From the NCBI GenBank assembly GCA_049294435.1, contig JBAQCU010000039.1, positions 1 through 34,617 of the forward strand: a DNA stretch of 34,617 bases. The letters are read 5' to 3'. The position numbers and the translations under genes were made by a program. Positions 1 to 7,424 of the stretch are shown here, piece by piece. How positions within the stretch are numbered: the first letter of the stretch is position 1; each line of letters begins with the position of its first letter. The notes beneath the pieces were generated by a model. It had not been told where the DNA came from and ran no database searches. It saw only the letters and a program-made list of their open reading frames with translations. Origin of the DNA: UBA1550 sp049294435. GTDB lineage: Bacteria > Patescibacteriota > Minisyncoccia > Phycocordibacterales > UBA1550.

Positions 1-78
1 TGGGTGGACAGGATGGTGTTGAAGCATCATCTTGAATCAACCATGAAATCTCCAGGACGACCAAGGAAGAGTAAATAA
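1..78 (+). CDS. 3' end of a RAYT transposase gene (partial)
   Basis: The reading frame is open from the window edge and ends at TAA (76-78). Its 25 residues match the C-terminus of the complete RAYT at 2488-3156: WVDRMV...LEST.KSPGRP here against WVDKMV...LESTLKSPGRP there. The gene begins outside the window, so its integrity is unknown. The DNA after the stop (ATTACAACACA, then AAAGTC, then the GGTGGCTGTCCCC repeat) also matches what follows the complete RAYT. This is therefore a second member of the same element family, in the same orientation about 3 kb upstream. Confidence 0.85.
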   Translation, partial: WVDRMVLKHHLESTMKSPGRPRKSK

Positions 79-105
79 AATATTACAACACACAAAAGTC
101 AAAAG

Positions 106-164
106 AATGGTGGCTGTCCCCATTTCCATCAAAAGTCAAAAGAATGGTGGCTGTCCCCATTTCC
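106..164 (+). repeat. Two direct copies of the RAYT-associated repeat
   Basis: AATGGTGGCTGTCCCCATTT occurs at 106-125 and again from 143, both extending to TTCC and both preceded by AAAAGTCAAAAG. The same motif lies downstream of the complete RAYT (3191-3458), and its inverse lies upstream of that gene (2369 and 2440). REP-like repeats next to RAYT genes are the expected substrates of this transposase family. Confidence 0.85.
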
Positions 165-459
165 ACATTTCCATTAGCGGTTGTTTCCCAGATGAATCTA
201 GGGCAACAGGCTCATATTGATGCGATGCCAAACCTCATCTCTACACTCTAGTACAAGAGAGCATTCTCTCATACTGGCTCAAATGGCAGGAAATGAGCCG
301 TTCAAGAAAAAATGGGCTCGGTTTTGCGAAACTATTTTGCGGGAGGAAGGATTCGCAAAACCGAGACTAATGTTTTTGAAATTCGGCGGGATTCGGGTTT
401 CCGCCCCGCAGGAGGGTGCGGGAGGAATGCGGGGCGGGGGTTTTTTGTAAAGCAACGTT
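165..459 (+). other. Non-coding stretch with an inverted repeat
   Basis: I see no credible gene here. A perfect 14-bp inverted repeat, CTCGGTTTTGCGAA (317-330) and TTCGCAAAACCGAG (352-365), is followed by a GC-rich terminator (401-446). GGCGG at 385-389 could pair with CCGCC at 401-405, which is also the left arm of the terminator, so alternative folding is conceivable. No T-box, tmRNA or RNase P landmarks were recognised. Confidence 0.45.
401..446 (+). terminator. Rho-independent terminator
   Basis: CCGCCCCGC (401-409) pairs with GCGGGGCGG (429-437), followed by GGG and six T's (441-446). It is oriented on the + strand although the next gene runs on the - strand, so it would end a + transcript from the left, possibly of the RAYT tail or an unrecognised RNA. 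Confidence 0.6.
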
Positions 460-1524
460 TTAATTTCTTCCAGAACATTCCTGAACCCATTTTTTACAAC
501 CTACAGATGATTGAGCATCAACTCCATATTTAGTTGACGGTTTTCCTAACAATTCACATAATTCCGGTTTTTTATCTTCACAAGCCAATGAAACTAGACA
601 ACTATTTTTATTAAGATAACCTTCTTCGTCAACCAAAAGACAATCATTTGCGTTTTTAGTTTTCTTAGCAAAAATATAATAGCATACAGACTTTGGCTCG
701 TTTTTACCCCAATCATCTATATAATCTTTTGCCAAGATGCTATCACATAATTCCTTAGACGAACTAGTGCTATTTTCAATAACATACCAATTCATACACC
801 AATAAATATCATCTCCGCTCTTCAATTTTGGGCATTGATTTATTATTTCTTTCTCTCCTTGTGTTTTAACAACTTCCTCGAAGCATTCTTTTAGTAATTG
901 CGTATTTCTAGAAAGAATATTTTCGTACCAGTCAGAAATACCAATTGGATTTTCTTTTGCATAAATTCCAAAAGGAGGAACGATAAAACGTACATTGTGG
1001 GGAATTTTTAGGTTTACACACATACTAACATCTTTCGACGCAATCGCTTCACTGAATATTTCCCCATTTCTTCCGCAACCATTAATACCGCAAATAGTTG
1101 AAAAGTACCCTACCAATATCACACTTATAAAAGTTAAAAACAAAATTAGTATTGTTGCTTTGTTTAAGTAATTTTTAATATAGAGCCAATTGATAAACTT
1201 TGAGATTAACCAAGTTACAAAAACAAAAATAAATATATGAGGTATAAAAAGAAATAACGGAAATAGATAGAAAACAATAAAACCAATTACAAACAATGGA
1301 CAAAAAATGAAAATGTTCTTTTTCAGATTACTTGAGATTTTTCCAACGTCATACAAATTCTTAATAAGAAAAATATATGCAATAGATATAATTATTAAAG
1401 TAGAGAAAATAAAAGACGGGGATATTCCCAAAGAATATCCCGCTGTTATTCTATTAAGAATAGTTACGGAAAAAAGAAAAATTAAACAAACAAATAAAAA
1501 GATTTTTAATTGATATTTTTGCAT
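460..1524 (-). CDS. Polytopic membrane protein with Cys-rich C-terminus, unknown function
   Basis: I do not recognise this family. From the ATG at 1524 it encodes 354 residues. The N-terminal half contains about four to five hydrophobic segments rich in F, I and L. The C-terminal half is soluble and cysteine-rich (CGINGCGRNGE, CPKLK..., CDSI, CLLVDEE, CLVSLACED, CELLGK, then CKKWVQEC at the end), consistent with a disulfide-stabilised extracytoplasmic domain. The frame extends upstream to a TTG at 1560, but ATG 1524 starts 5 nt after the stop of the preceding gene and is preferred. It forms a two-gene operon with 1530-2312. The coding DNA is clearly more AT-rich than ileS and lies between RAYT copies, which suggests transferred cargo (inference). 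Confidence 0.75.
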   Translation of the reverse strand: MQKYQLKIFLFVCLIFLFSVTILNRITAGYSLGISPSFIFSTLIIISIAYIFLIKNLYDVGKISSNLKKNIFIFCPLFVIGFIVFYLFPLFLFIPHIFIFVFVTWLISKFINWLYIKNYLNKATILILFLTFISVILVGYFSTICGINGCGRNGEIFSEAIASKDVSMCVNLKIPHNVRFIVPPFGIYAKENPIGISDWYENILSRNTQLLKECFEEVVKTQGEKEIINQCPKLKSGDDIYWCMNWYVIENSTSSSKELCDSILAKDYIDDWGKNEPKSVCYYIFAKKTKNANDCLLVDEEGYLNKNSCLVSLACEDKKPELCELLGKPSTKYGVDAQSSVGCKKWVQECSGRN

Positions 1525-1529
1525 AATTT

Positions 1530-2312
1530 TTAATTTATTAATTTTTCTTTTTTCTTCCAATAAAGGATACTAATAAATACCCCTGCAAATGGGAAGATAA
1601 CAAAAAGAATAAAAAGTATTGTAATGGTTAAGCCAATTGGCGGAATTTGCAATAAATAACCATATTCGGAAATTTTATATGTCACTTCAAAAACATTAGA
1701 AATCTCTTTATATTCATCTTGTAATGTTGGTGAGGGTGGCATAACGCCTTGTTTTAAATAGCTAGCCTGTCGATAATCAGACAAGGCAGCAGGCGCGTTG
1801 CATATTGCGTCAACAAATTCTGATTGAGTAAATGTTTTTATAGCATCTTCAGGATTCTTACAGTATTCTTTTATATCATTTTCACATTTTGTTGCTGTTT
1901 CGTAAAGATTCAACTTAATCGTATAAGATTCGCATGCGGAACTATTTCTTGATCCCAATAAATACGGGTCAGTTTTTAATTCCTCGATGTCCTTGGTGGC
2001 GCATTTTGTTTCGAGACTTCGGATTCTATTAGAAAGAAGTTCTTCTTGTGATTTAAGATACTCTTTAGAGTCCGCAAATCTATTTAGTTTATTCTCTCTC
2101 ATAACTTCAACAGCACAATCATAAGGAGATTTACGGCTATTTTCACATTTCTTACATTCAAGGAATGTTTCAAACAAAGGGACATTTCTGTTGTAAGAAA
2201 ATAGAGCTTGCTTATATTGCTGTGGGGCGTAGGTAAAAAAGAATAAACCAGAATAAACACAAACAGAAAGTAATATTCCGCCACTAAAACCAATAAGAAT
2301 ATATCTCTTCAT
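1530..2312 (-). CDS. Two-pass membrane protein with Cys-rich ectodomain, unknown function
   Basis: 260 residues. A hydrophobic segment at about residues 4-28 and a second at about 228-250 bracket a long polar loop rich in cysteine (CKKCENS, CAVEVM, CATKD, CESYT, CENDIKEYC, DAICNAP). Charges at the two ends (KRY at the start, WKKKEK at the end) suggest both termini face the cytoplasm and the loop faces outward. The ATG at 2312 lies 6 nt after a TATACT -10 box, giving a leaderless start. It is the first gene of the two-gene - strand unit with 460-1524, which has a similar Cys-rich soluble part; the pair may assemble together (inference). No known domain was recognised. Confidence 0.75.
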   Translation of the reverse strand: MKRYILIGFSGGILLSVCVYSGLFFFTYAPQQYKQALFSYNRNVPLFETFLECKKCENSRKSPYDCAVEVMRENKLNRFADSKEYLKSQEELLSNRIRSLETKCATKDIEELKTDPYLLGSRNSSACESYTIKLNLYETATKCENDIKEYCKNPEDAIKTFTQSEFVDAICNAPAALSDYRQASYLKQGVMPPSPTLQDEYKEISNVFEVTYKISEYGYLLQIPPIGLTITILFILFVIFPFAGVFISILYWKKKEKLIN

Positions 2313-2318
2313 ATTTGA

Positions 2319-2347
2319 AGTATATCATAAAAGATTATTAACAACAA
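2319..2347 (-). promoter_or_regulatory. Promoter of the membrane-protein pair
   Basis: Reading the - strand: TTGTTG (2347-2342), a 17-nt spacer, TATACT (2324-2319), 6 nt, then ATG (2312). The -10 is preceded by TGA, an extended -10. The predicted transcript starts at or next to the ATG. Confidence 0.7.
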
Positions 2348-2368
2348 GAAATTAAAAAGGAATAGGAA

Positions 2369-2504
2369 TGGGGACAGCCACCATTGTTTCGTAAATAGTG
2401 TGGTATAATTTAACACATGCCACGCAATGCAAGTGGAATTGGGGACAGCCACCATTGTTTAGTAAATAGTGTGGTATAATTTTACACATGCCACGCAATG
2501 CAAG
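2369..2504 (+). repeat. 71-bp-period direct repeat carrying RAYT promoter and first codons
   Basis: Segments 2369-2433 and 2440-2504 are nearly identical. Each contains TGGGGACAGCCACCATTGTT, then a TGGTATAAT box, then ATG plus the first codons MPRNA. Only the second copy continues into the RAYT gene; the first is a stump cut after about six codons. The GGGGACAGCCACCATT part is the inverse complement of the repeat downstream of the gene, so the RAYT gene is bracketed by inverted REP-like sequences. Confidence 0.85.
2471..2480 (+). promoter_or_regulatory. Extended -10 of the RAYT gene
   Basis: TGTGGTATAAT with TATAAT at 2475-2480; the ATG at 2488 follows after 7 nt, so a leaderless mRNA is predicted. 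No good -35 exists at the usual distance (TTGTTT lies 14 nt away). An identical box with its own ATG lies in the upstream repeat copy. Confidence 0.6.
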
Positions 2505-3156
2505 AGTTGATGTCGGAGGAGAAGTGTATCACGTAATTAATCGTGCGAATGGTCGACTCCAGATTTTTGATGCAGATGAAGATTATGAGCTTTTTGAACA
2601 GCTACTATTTGAGACAAAGGAACTTTTTGGCATGCGTATTCTTGCGTATGTGTTAATGCCGAACCATTGGCACCTAGTGCTCCATCCAAGAAACGACGGA
2701 GACCTTGGCGCATTCATGCATCAATTGAGTAATGCACACACAAGAAAGGTGCACGCGCGCACCAACACAAACGGCAGCGGTCATTTATATCAAGGGCGTT
2801 ACAAATCTTTTCTCATTGACTCAGAAAATTATCTTCTAGCCGTCGTTAAATATGTCGAGCGCAATGCTGTACGTGCAAGGCTTGTTCGTAATTGTGAGGA
2901 TTGGCAATGGGGGAGCGCTTGGCGTCGTATTTTCGGAACAGCAAAGCAAAAGAAATTACTCGGCGAAATGCCCACTCATCTCCCCGGCGATTATTTAAAT
3001 TGGATTAATACTGTGGATAAAGTTGATGATTTAAAAATGATTCGAGTGTCGGTGAACAAAAGTGTTCCATACGGAAGAGATAAATGGGTAGACAAGATGG
3101 TATCAAAGTATCGCCTAGAGTCAACCCTAAAATCCCCCGGCCGACCAAAGAAGTAG
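2488..3156 (+). CDS. REP-associated tyrosine transposase (RAYT, Y1_Tnp/IS200-like)
   Basis: 222 residues, the usual size for this family. The HUH metal-binding motif is visible as MPNHWHLVLHP (H60, H62), preceded by the typical N-terminus PRNARV...GEVYHVINR. The catalytic tyrosine region is SFLIDSENYLLAVVKYVERN (Y115 or Y122), followed by RLV...DWQWGSAW, also typical. RAYTs are single-strand DNA transposases that cut and join REP-type hairpins. Here matching inverted repeats flank the gene (2369-2504 upstream; 3191-3458 downstream), as expected for a RAYT with its substrates. The start is set by the TATAAT box 7 nt upstream. The frame is intact, so the enzyme may be active. Confidence 0.93.
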   Translation: MPRNARVDVGGEVYHVINRANGRLQIFDADEDYELFEQLLFETKELFGMRILAYVLMPNHWHLVLHPRNDGDLGAFMHQLSNAHTRKVHARTNTNGSGHLYQGRYKSFLIDSENYLLAVVKYVERNAVRARLVRNCEDWQWGSAWRRIFGTAKQKKLLGEMPTHLPGDYLNWINTVDKVDDLKMIRVSVNKSVPYGRDKWVDKMVSKYRLESTLKSPGRPKK

Positions 3157-3190
3157 TTGAGAAAATATTACAACACATAAAAATCAAAAG

Positions 3191-3458
3191 AATGGTGGCT
3201 GTCCTGCTCCGTAGAAAACACTGTCTTTGCGAGGAGCTTGCGACGTGGCAATCCATAAAATTACACGTAAAACCTAGATTGCTTCGTGCCTCGCAAAGAC
3301 TACAACCATGTTTTCTACAGAGCATGGCTGTCCCCATTTCCTCCATTTCTTAAGGAAGAGTAAATGAAATATTACAACACACAAAAGTCAAAACAATGGT
3401 GGCTGTCCCCATTTCCATTTCTTCAAAAGTCAAAACAATGGTGGCTGTCCCCATTTCC
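3191..3458 (+). repeat. Cluster of RAYT-associated repeats with a RAYT 3' remnant
   Basis: AATGGTGGCTGTCC (3191-3204) continues as TGGCTGTCCCCATTTCC at 3325-3341 once the intervening 120-bp element is removed. Further intact copies begin at 3395 and 3437. Between them, about 3352-3390 (AAGGAAGAGTAAATGAAAT, then TTACAACACACAAAAGTC) matches the stop-codon region of the RAYT copy at 64-100, so it is the leftover tail of a third RAYT-type element. The rest of the gap from 3157 to the ileS promoter has no gene. Confidence 0.85.
3205..3324 (+). mobile_element. 120-bp MITE-like element, copy 1
   Basis: Terminal inverted repeats TGCTCCGTAGAAAACA and TGTTTTCTACAGAGCA mark the ends (one mismatch; the right end reads ATGTTTTCTACAGAGCA). 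It is flanked by a perfect 9-bp direct repeat TGGCTGTCC (3196-3204 and 3325-3333), a target-site duplication. Inside is a second inverted pair, GTCTTTGCGAGG and CCTCGCAAAGAC. There is no coding capacity. It is almost identical and equal in length to 7118-7237. The target was a RAYT-associated repeat, so this insertion is younger than that repeat. Confidence 0.88.
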
Positions 3459-3561
3459 ATTTCCATTTCGCTTCCTATCGGACAAAATAGGTAACAGTAA
3501 AAAAATTGCTTAACTTTTTCTCATAGCGGATCTTTTCCTAAAGAAAAACTGACTGTATTCA

Positions 3562-3589
3562 TTGGAAACAATAGGTTTTATGGTATCCT
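3562..3589 (+). promoter_or_regulatory. Promoter of ileS
   Basis: TTGGAA (3562-3567), 16-nt spacer ending in ATGG, then TATCCT (3584-3589). ATG at 3598 follows 8 nt later, ATG at 3592 only 2 nt later, so 3598 is the better start on this model. Confidence 0.5.
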
Positions 3590-3597
3590 TAATGAAT

Positions 3598-6500
3598 ATG
3601 AATGATTCGGGGAATAACTGGAAAGATAGTGATAAAAAAATTTCGGAAATTGCAAAGCGCGAGGAGGAAACTCTTGCGAAGTGGCAGTCCGCACGTATTT
3701 TTGAAAAGTCGCTGGAGCAAACAAAAGGCGGGGAACCATTCGTCTTTTACGATGGACCACCTTTTGCTACCGGCATGCCACACTATGGGCATATTCTTGC
3801 GAGCGTTATTAAGGACTCCGTCACACGATTTCAGACAATGCGTGGCAGGTTTGTGCGTCGCGTGTGGGGGTGGGATTGTCACGGACTTCCTATAGAAAAT
3901 ATGATAGAGAAGGAGTTTGGTCTAGGACACAAAAAAGACATTGAGGAATTTGGAATTGAAAAGTTTAACGAAGCGTGTCGCGCGTCGGTGTTTCGCTATG
4001 ACACAGAGTGGAAAAAATTCATCCCTCGCATTGGGCGATTCATTGATATGGAGCATTCCTACAGCACGATGGATGCAAACTACACAGAAAGTGTGTGGTG
4101 GGCATTTAAAAATCTTTACGAAAAAGGACTTGTTTACCAAGGGTTCAAGTCAATGCATATTTGTCCGCGATGTGAGACTACACTTTCTAATAACGAAGTA
4201 TCTGGCGGGTACAAGGACATCACCGACATTTCTGTCACAGCAAAATTTGAGCTCGTAAAAGAGCCCGGCACTTTTATTCTTGCATGGACGACAACACCGT
4301 GGACTCTACCTGGAAATGTGGCGCTTGCTGTTTCCCCAACCACAGAATATGTGAAAGTCGCAATAGGTGAAGAGAAATATATTTTAGCTTCAGCGCGCGT
4401 AGAAACAACACTCGCGGGAAAGGAGTACACAATAGTTTCAAAAATGAAAGGAGAGGAACTCATTGGCACACAGTACAAACCTATTTTTGATTATTATTCT
4501 TCACAAGGTACGCTTGATAACCGCGAAAATGGCTGGAAAGTGTATGGTGCAGAATTTGTAACAATGGAAAGCGGTACTGGCGTGGTGCATATTGCTCCGG
4601 CGTTTGGCGAAGACGATATGGCGCTTGGAAAAAAAGAAAATTTGCCGTTTGTTCAACATGTTGCAATGGATGGCATAATGAAAAAAGAGGTGCGCGATTT
4701 TGCAGGAGTGCCAGTAAAACCAAAATCAAAAGAAAAGGATGGACATCAAGCAACAGATATTTTGATTATCAAATATCTCGCTGGCGTAGGCGCGCTCTTT
4801 TCAAAAGAGAAAATAATTCACGCGTATCCGCATTGCTGGCGTTGCGAGACGCCACTTCTAAATTATGCGGCGGAGTCATGGTTTGTAAAAGTTCCTGAGC
4901 TTAAAGATAGTCTTCTCGCGGAAAACGCAAAAACTTCCTGGGTGCCAAAAAATATGCGCGATGGACGTTTTGGAAAGTGGCTTGAAGGAGCGCGGGATTG
5001 GGCGATTTCTCGCTCACGTTTTTGGGGAGCGCCTATTCCAGTGTGGGAATGTAAAAAATGTGAAGCGAGGGAAGTACTCGGCTCACGCGCGGAGCTTTCG
5101 GAGCATACAAAAAAATCTGGCAACAAGTACATAGCAATGAGACACGGTGAGGCTGAAAGCAATGTGAAGAGTATTGTAAGTTCAAAAATTAACGGTAGCA
5201 ACGCATATGGTTTAACAGAAAAAGGGCGCGCATCTGCAGAGGAGGCCGGGAAAAAACTTAAAGAAAAGCGAATAGATATCATCATCACTTCGCCGTTTGT
5301 ACGCACAAAAGAGACCGCTGAAATAGTCGCAGGCGCTATTGGTTTTGATACAAGCAAAATAATTGTTGATGAGCGTATCAAAGAAATAGATACGGGAATT
5401 TTTGATGGAAAACTTATAGCGGAATATCGCGGACATTTTGTTTCTGTGTCAGATAAGCTCACCAAGCGCCCAGAAGGCGGAGAAAATCTGCTTGATGTGA
5501 AGCGTCGCGTGATGTCGCTCATTTCAGAGCTTGAGACGGAGTATAAAGACAAAACTATTTTAATTGTAACGCACGAATATCCAATTTGGATGCTTATTGC
5601 AGGTGTTGAAGGTGCTGGAATTTCACGCAGTGTTGAAATAAAGGATGGCAAGGAAGACTTTGTAAAAACAGGTGAGGCAGTGGACATTGCTTACACACCG
5701 TTTCCACACAATGCGGACTTTGAATTTGATTTGCATTTGCCATATATAGACAGTGTGGATGTTCTGTGTAAATGCGGAGAGACAATGTCGCGCGTGCCGT
5801 ACGTTTTTGATTGCTGGTTTGAGTCGGGTTCAATGCCGTACGCGCAGTTTCACTATCCGTTTGAAAACAAAGAACTTTTTGAGAAAAATTTCCCCGCGAA
5901 TTTTATTGCGGAGGGTGTGGACCAAACGCGCGGGTGGTTTTACTCCCTTATCGTTCTTTCCATCGGACTTTTTGGCAAAGCGCCGTTTAAGAATGTCATT
6001 GTGAACGGGATGGTTCTCGCGGAGGATGGGCAAAAAATGTCCAAAAGCAGAAAGAATTATCCAGACCCGCAAGAAATCCTTAACCAATACGGCGCAGATG
6101 CAGTGCGGTACTACCTGCTTTCGTCGCCTATTGTGCATGGCGAGGACCTTGCATTCCATTCGCACGGGGTTGATGAAGTCGTAAAGAAAAACATCACGCG
6201 TCTTTTGAACATATTATCTTTCTATGAAATGTATGGCGCGGGAGCTAGTACACAAAAAGAGAAGAGTGAGAATCCCCTGGACAAATGGATACTCGCGCGC
6301 CTTGCAGAGCTTACTGGAGAAATGTCTCGGTCATTTGATGCATATGAGCTAGATCGCGCCATCAAGCCAATAAGTCTTTTTATTGATGATTTGTCAACAT
6401 GGTATATTCGTCGCTCTCGTGACCGCTTTAAATCCGATGAACCAAAAGAACGAGCCGAGGCTCTTAATGCTACGAAGGTCGTTCTGCTTGAGCTGTCAAA

Positions 6501-7098
6501 ACTTTTGGCGCCCGTGATGCCTTTTCTTGCTGAGCATATTTACAAGAATCTTCAGGGCGAGAAAGAAAGCGTACATCTTGAAACATGGCCTGTGACTGCA
6601 ATATCTGACTCGAATATTCTCAGTAGTATGGCAGAGGTTCGTCGCGTGGTGTCGCTCGCTCTTGAGGCTCGCGCAAAAGCTGGTATTAAGGTTCGTCAGC
6701 CACTCGCGACGCTCACTGTCAAAAATGAAATACTCAAAGGAAAAGATGAATATTTTGTGCTTATTCTTGATGAGGTAAATGTAAAAAAAATAGTTTTTGA
6801 TGATGCAATTCTTGAGGACGTAGTTCTTGACACCGACATAAGTCCTGAGCTTAAACGCGAAGGGAGATTCCGTGACCTTGTGCGCCTAGTGCAAGAATTG
6901 CGTAAACATGAAGACCTTGATCCAGCAGACGTTGTGATGCTTAAGATTAAGACCAACCAAAAGGGCATTGTTTTAATTAATGAATTTAGGGATGAAATTA
7001 TGAAGACGTGCTCTCTCAAAGATATTTTGTTTGATGGTGTTGTAATGGAAGACACGTCTATAGAAAATATACCGTTTGTGCCTATATTAGCAAGATAG
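3598..7098 (+). CDS. ileS: Isoleucyl-tRNA synthetase with an embedded histidine-phosphatase domain
   Basis: Charges tRNA-Ile with isoleucine in the cytoplasm. From ATG 3598 it is 1166 residues. Synthetase landmarks in order: HYGH signature (62-65) followed by GWDCHGLPIE; CP1 editing-domain motifs WTTTPWTLPGN and GTGVVHIAPAFGEDD; CxxC pairs (CPRCE, CWRCE, CKKCE, CKCGE); DCWFESGSMPYAQF; KMSKS (813-817); anticodon-binding start STWYIRRSRDRF. These fit the eukaryote-like type-2 IleRS. Between CKKCEAREVLGS and DLHLPYIDSVD about 200 residues (roughly 509-706) are inserted and form a complete histidine phosphatase: MRHGEAESN (H516), TSPFVRTKETAEI (R569), IKEIDTGIFDG, VTHEYPIW (H659). The frame is unbroken, so this is a domain insertion rather than an assembly join. 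Starts at 3562 (TTG), 3580 and 3592 are possible. No IleRS C-terminal zinc finger was seen. Confidence 0.96.
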   Translation: MNDSGNNWKDSDKKISEIAKREEETLAKWQSARIFEKSLEQTKGGEPFVFYDGPPFATGMPHYGHILASVIKDSVTRFQTMRGRFVRRVWGWDCHGLPIENMIEKEFGLGHKKDIEEFGIEKFNEACRASVFRYDTEWKKFIPRIGRFIDMEHSYSTMDANYTESVWWAFKNLYEKGLVYQGFKSMHICPRCETTLSNNEVSGGYKDITDISVTAKFELVKEPGTFILAWTTTPWTLPGNVALAVSPTTEYVKVAIGEEKYILASARVETTLAGKEYTIVSKMKGEELIGTQYKPIFDYYSSQGTLDNRENGWKVYGAEFVTMESGTGVVHIAPAFGEDDMALGKKENLPFVQHVAMDGIMKKEVRDFAGVPVKPKSKEKDGHQATDILIIKYLAGVGALFSKEKIIHAYPHCWRCETPLLNYAAESWFVKVPELKDSLLAENAKTSWVPKNMRDGRFGKWLEGARDWAISRSRFWGAPIPVWECKKCEAREVLGSRAELSEHTKKSGNKYIAMRHGEAESNVKSIVSSKINGSNAYGLTEKGRASAEEAGKKLKEKRIDIIITSPFVRTKETAEIVAGAIGFDTSKIIVDERIKEIDTGIFDGKLIAEYRGHFVSVSDKLTKRPEGGENLLDVKRRVMSLISELETEYKDKTILIVTHEYPIWMLIAGVEGAGISRSVEIKDGKEDFVKTGEAVDIAYTPFPHNADFEFDLHLPYIDSVDVLCKCGETMSRVPYVFDCWFESGSMPYAQFHYPFENKELFEKNFPANFIAEGVDQTRGWFYSLIVLSIGLFGKAPFKNVIVNGMVLAEDGQKMSKSRKNYPDPQEILNQYGADAVRYYLLSSPIVHGEDLAFHSHGVDEVVKKNITRLLNILSFYEMYGAGASTQKEKSENPLDKWILARLAELTGEMSRSFDAYELDRAIKPISLFIDDLSTWYIRRSRDRFKSDEPKERAEALNATKVVLLELSKLLAPVMPFLAEHIYKNLQGEKESVHLETWPVTAISDSNILSSMAEVRRVVSLALEARAKAGIKVRQPLATLTVKNEILKGKDEYFVLILDEVNVKKIVFDDAILEDVVLDTDISPELKREGRFRDLVRLVQELRKHEDLDPADVVMLKIKTNQKGIVLINEFRDEIMKTCSLKDILFDGVVMEDTSIENIPFVPILAR

Positions 7099-7117
7099 TA
7101 TAAAATAGCACGTGATT

Positions 7118-7237
7118 TGCTCTGTAGAAAACACCGTCTTTGCGAAGAGATTGCGACGTGGCAATCCATAAAATTACACGTAAAACCTAGATTGCTTCGT
7201 GCCTCGCAAAGACTACAACCATGTTTTCTACAGAGCA
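7118..7237 (+). mobile_element. 120-bp MITE-like element, copy 2
   Basis: Perfect 15-bp terminal inverted repeats TGCTCTGTAGAAAAC / GTTTTCTACAGAGCA. It is flanked by a perfect 9-bp duplication CACGTGATT (7109-7117 and 7238-7246). Length is exactly that of copy 1 and the sequence differs at only a few positions. It lies just after the ileS stop and carries no gene. A matching transposase was not found in the window. Confidence 0.88.
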
Positions 7238-7252
7238 CACGTGATTCAGTTT

Positions 7253-7410
7253 TATACCATCCCCAATTAACCTATACATAATAATCCAAAAATTTCGGCT
7301 GTGCCTTTGTAAAAATCCTTCCGAAATATCTCGATATTCCTCAGTATTTTTACTTCGGCTCGCTCGAAATTTTTGAATTCTTTGTGTAAGAGTTATTTGG
7401 GGATGGTATA
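7253..7410 (+). repeat. Long nested inverted repeat overlapping the recO promoter
   Basis: Outer arms TATACCATCCCCAA (7253-7266) and TTGGGGATGGTATA (7397-7410) are perfectly complementary over 14 bp. Inner arms CAAAAATTTCG (7287-7297) and CGAAATTTTTG (7365-7375) are also complementary. The right outer arm supplies most of the recO -10 (TGGTATAAT). Function is unknown: a terminator for ileS, a regulatory cruciform, or a decayed element. Confidence 0.7.
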
Positions 7411-7412
7411 AT
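7404..7412 (+). promoter_or_regulatory. Extended -10 of recO
   Basis: TGGTATAAT with TATAAT at 7407-7412, 12 nt before the recO ATG; a leader of only about 5 nt is predicted. No clear -35 at 16-18 nt. Confidence 0.55.
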
Positions 7413-7424
7413 ATTCGTCCAACT

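Noticed and set aside
165..446. T-box riboswitch or housekeeping RNA upstream of ileS
   Set aside because: No T-box GGTGGTACCGCG-type antiterminator and no RNase P, tmRNA or 6S landmarks. ileS is 3 kb away behind other genes and has its own promoter.
217..533. Small + strand genes in the left non-coding stretch
   Set aside because: The two overlapping open frames run through hairpins and a terminator, have no promoter or ribosome-binding context, and encode low-complexity Gly/Arg sequence.
4863..5687. 274-codon open frame on the - strand inside ileS
   Set aside because: It lies opposite the well-supported phosphatase and synthetase coding frame, its translation is Ser-rich without motifs, and it has no promoter-to-start geometry like real genes here. 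It is a shadow frame.
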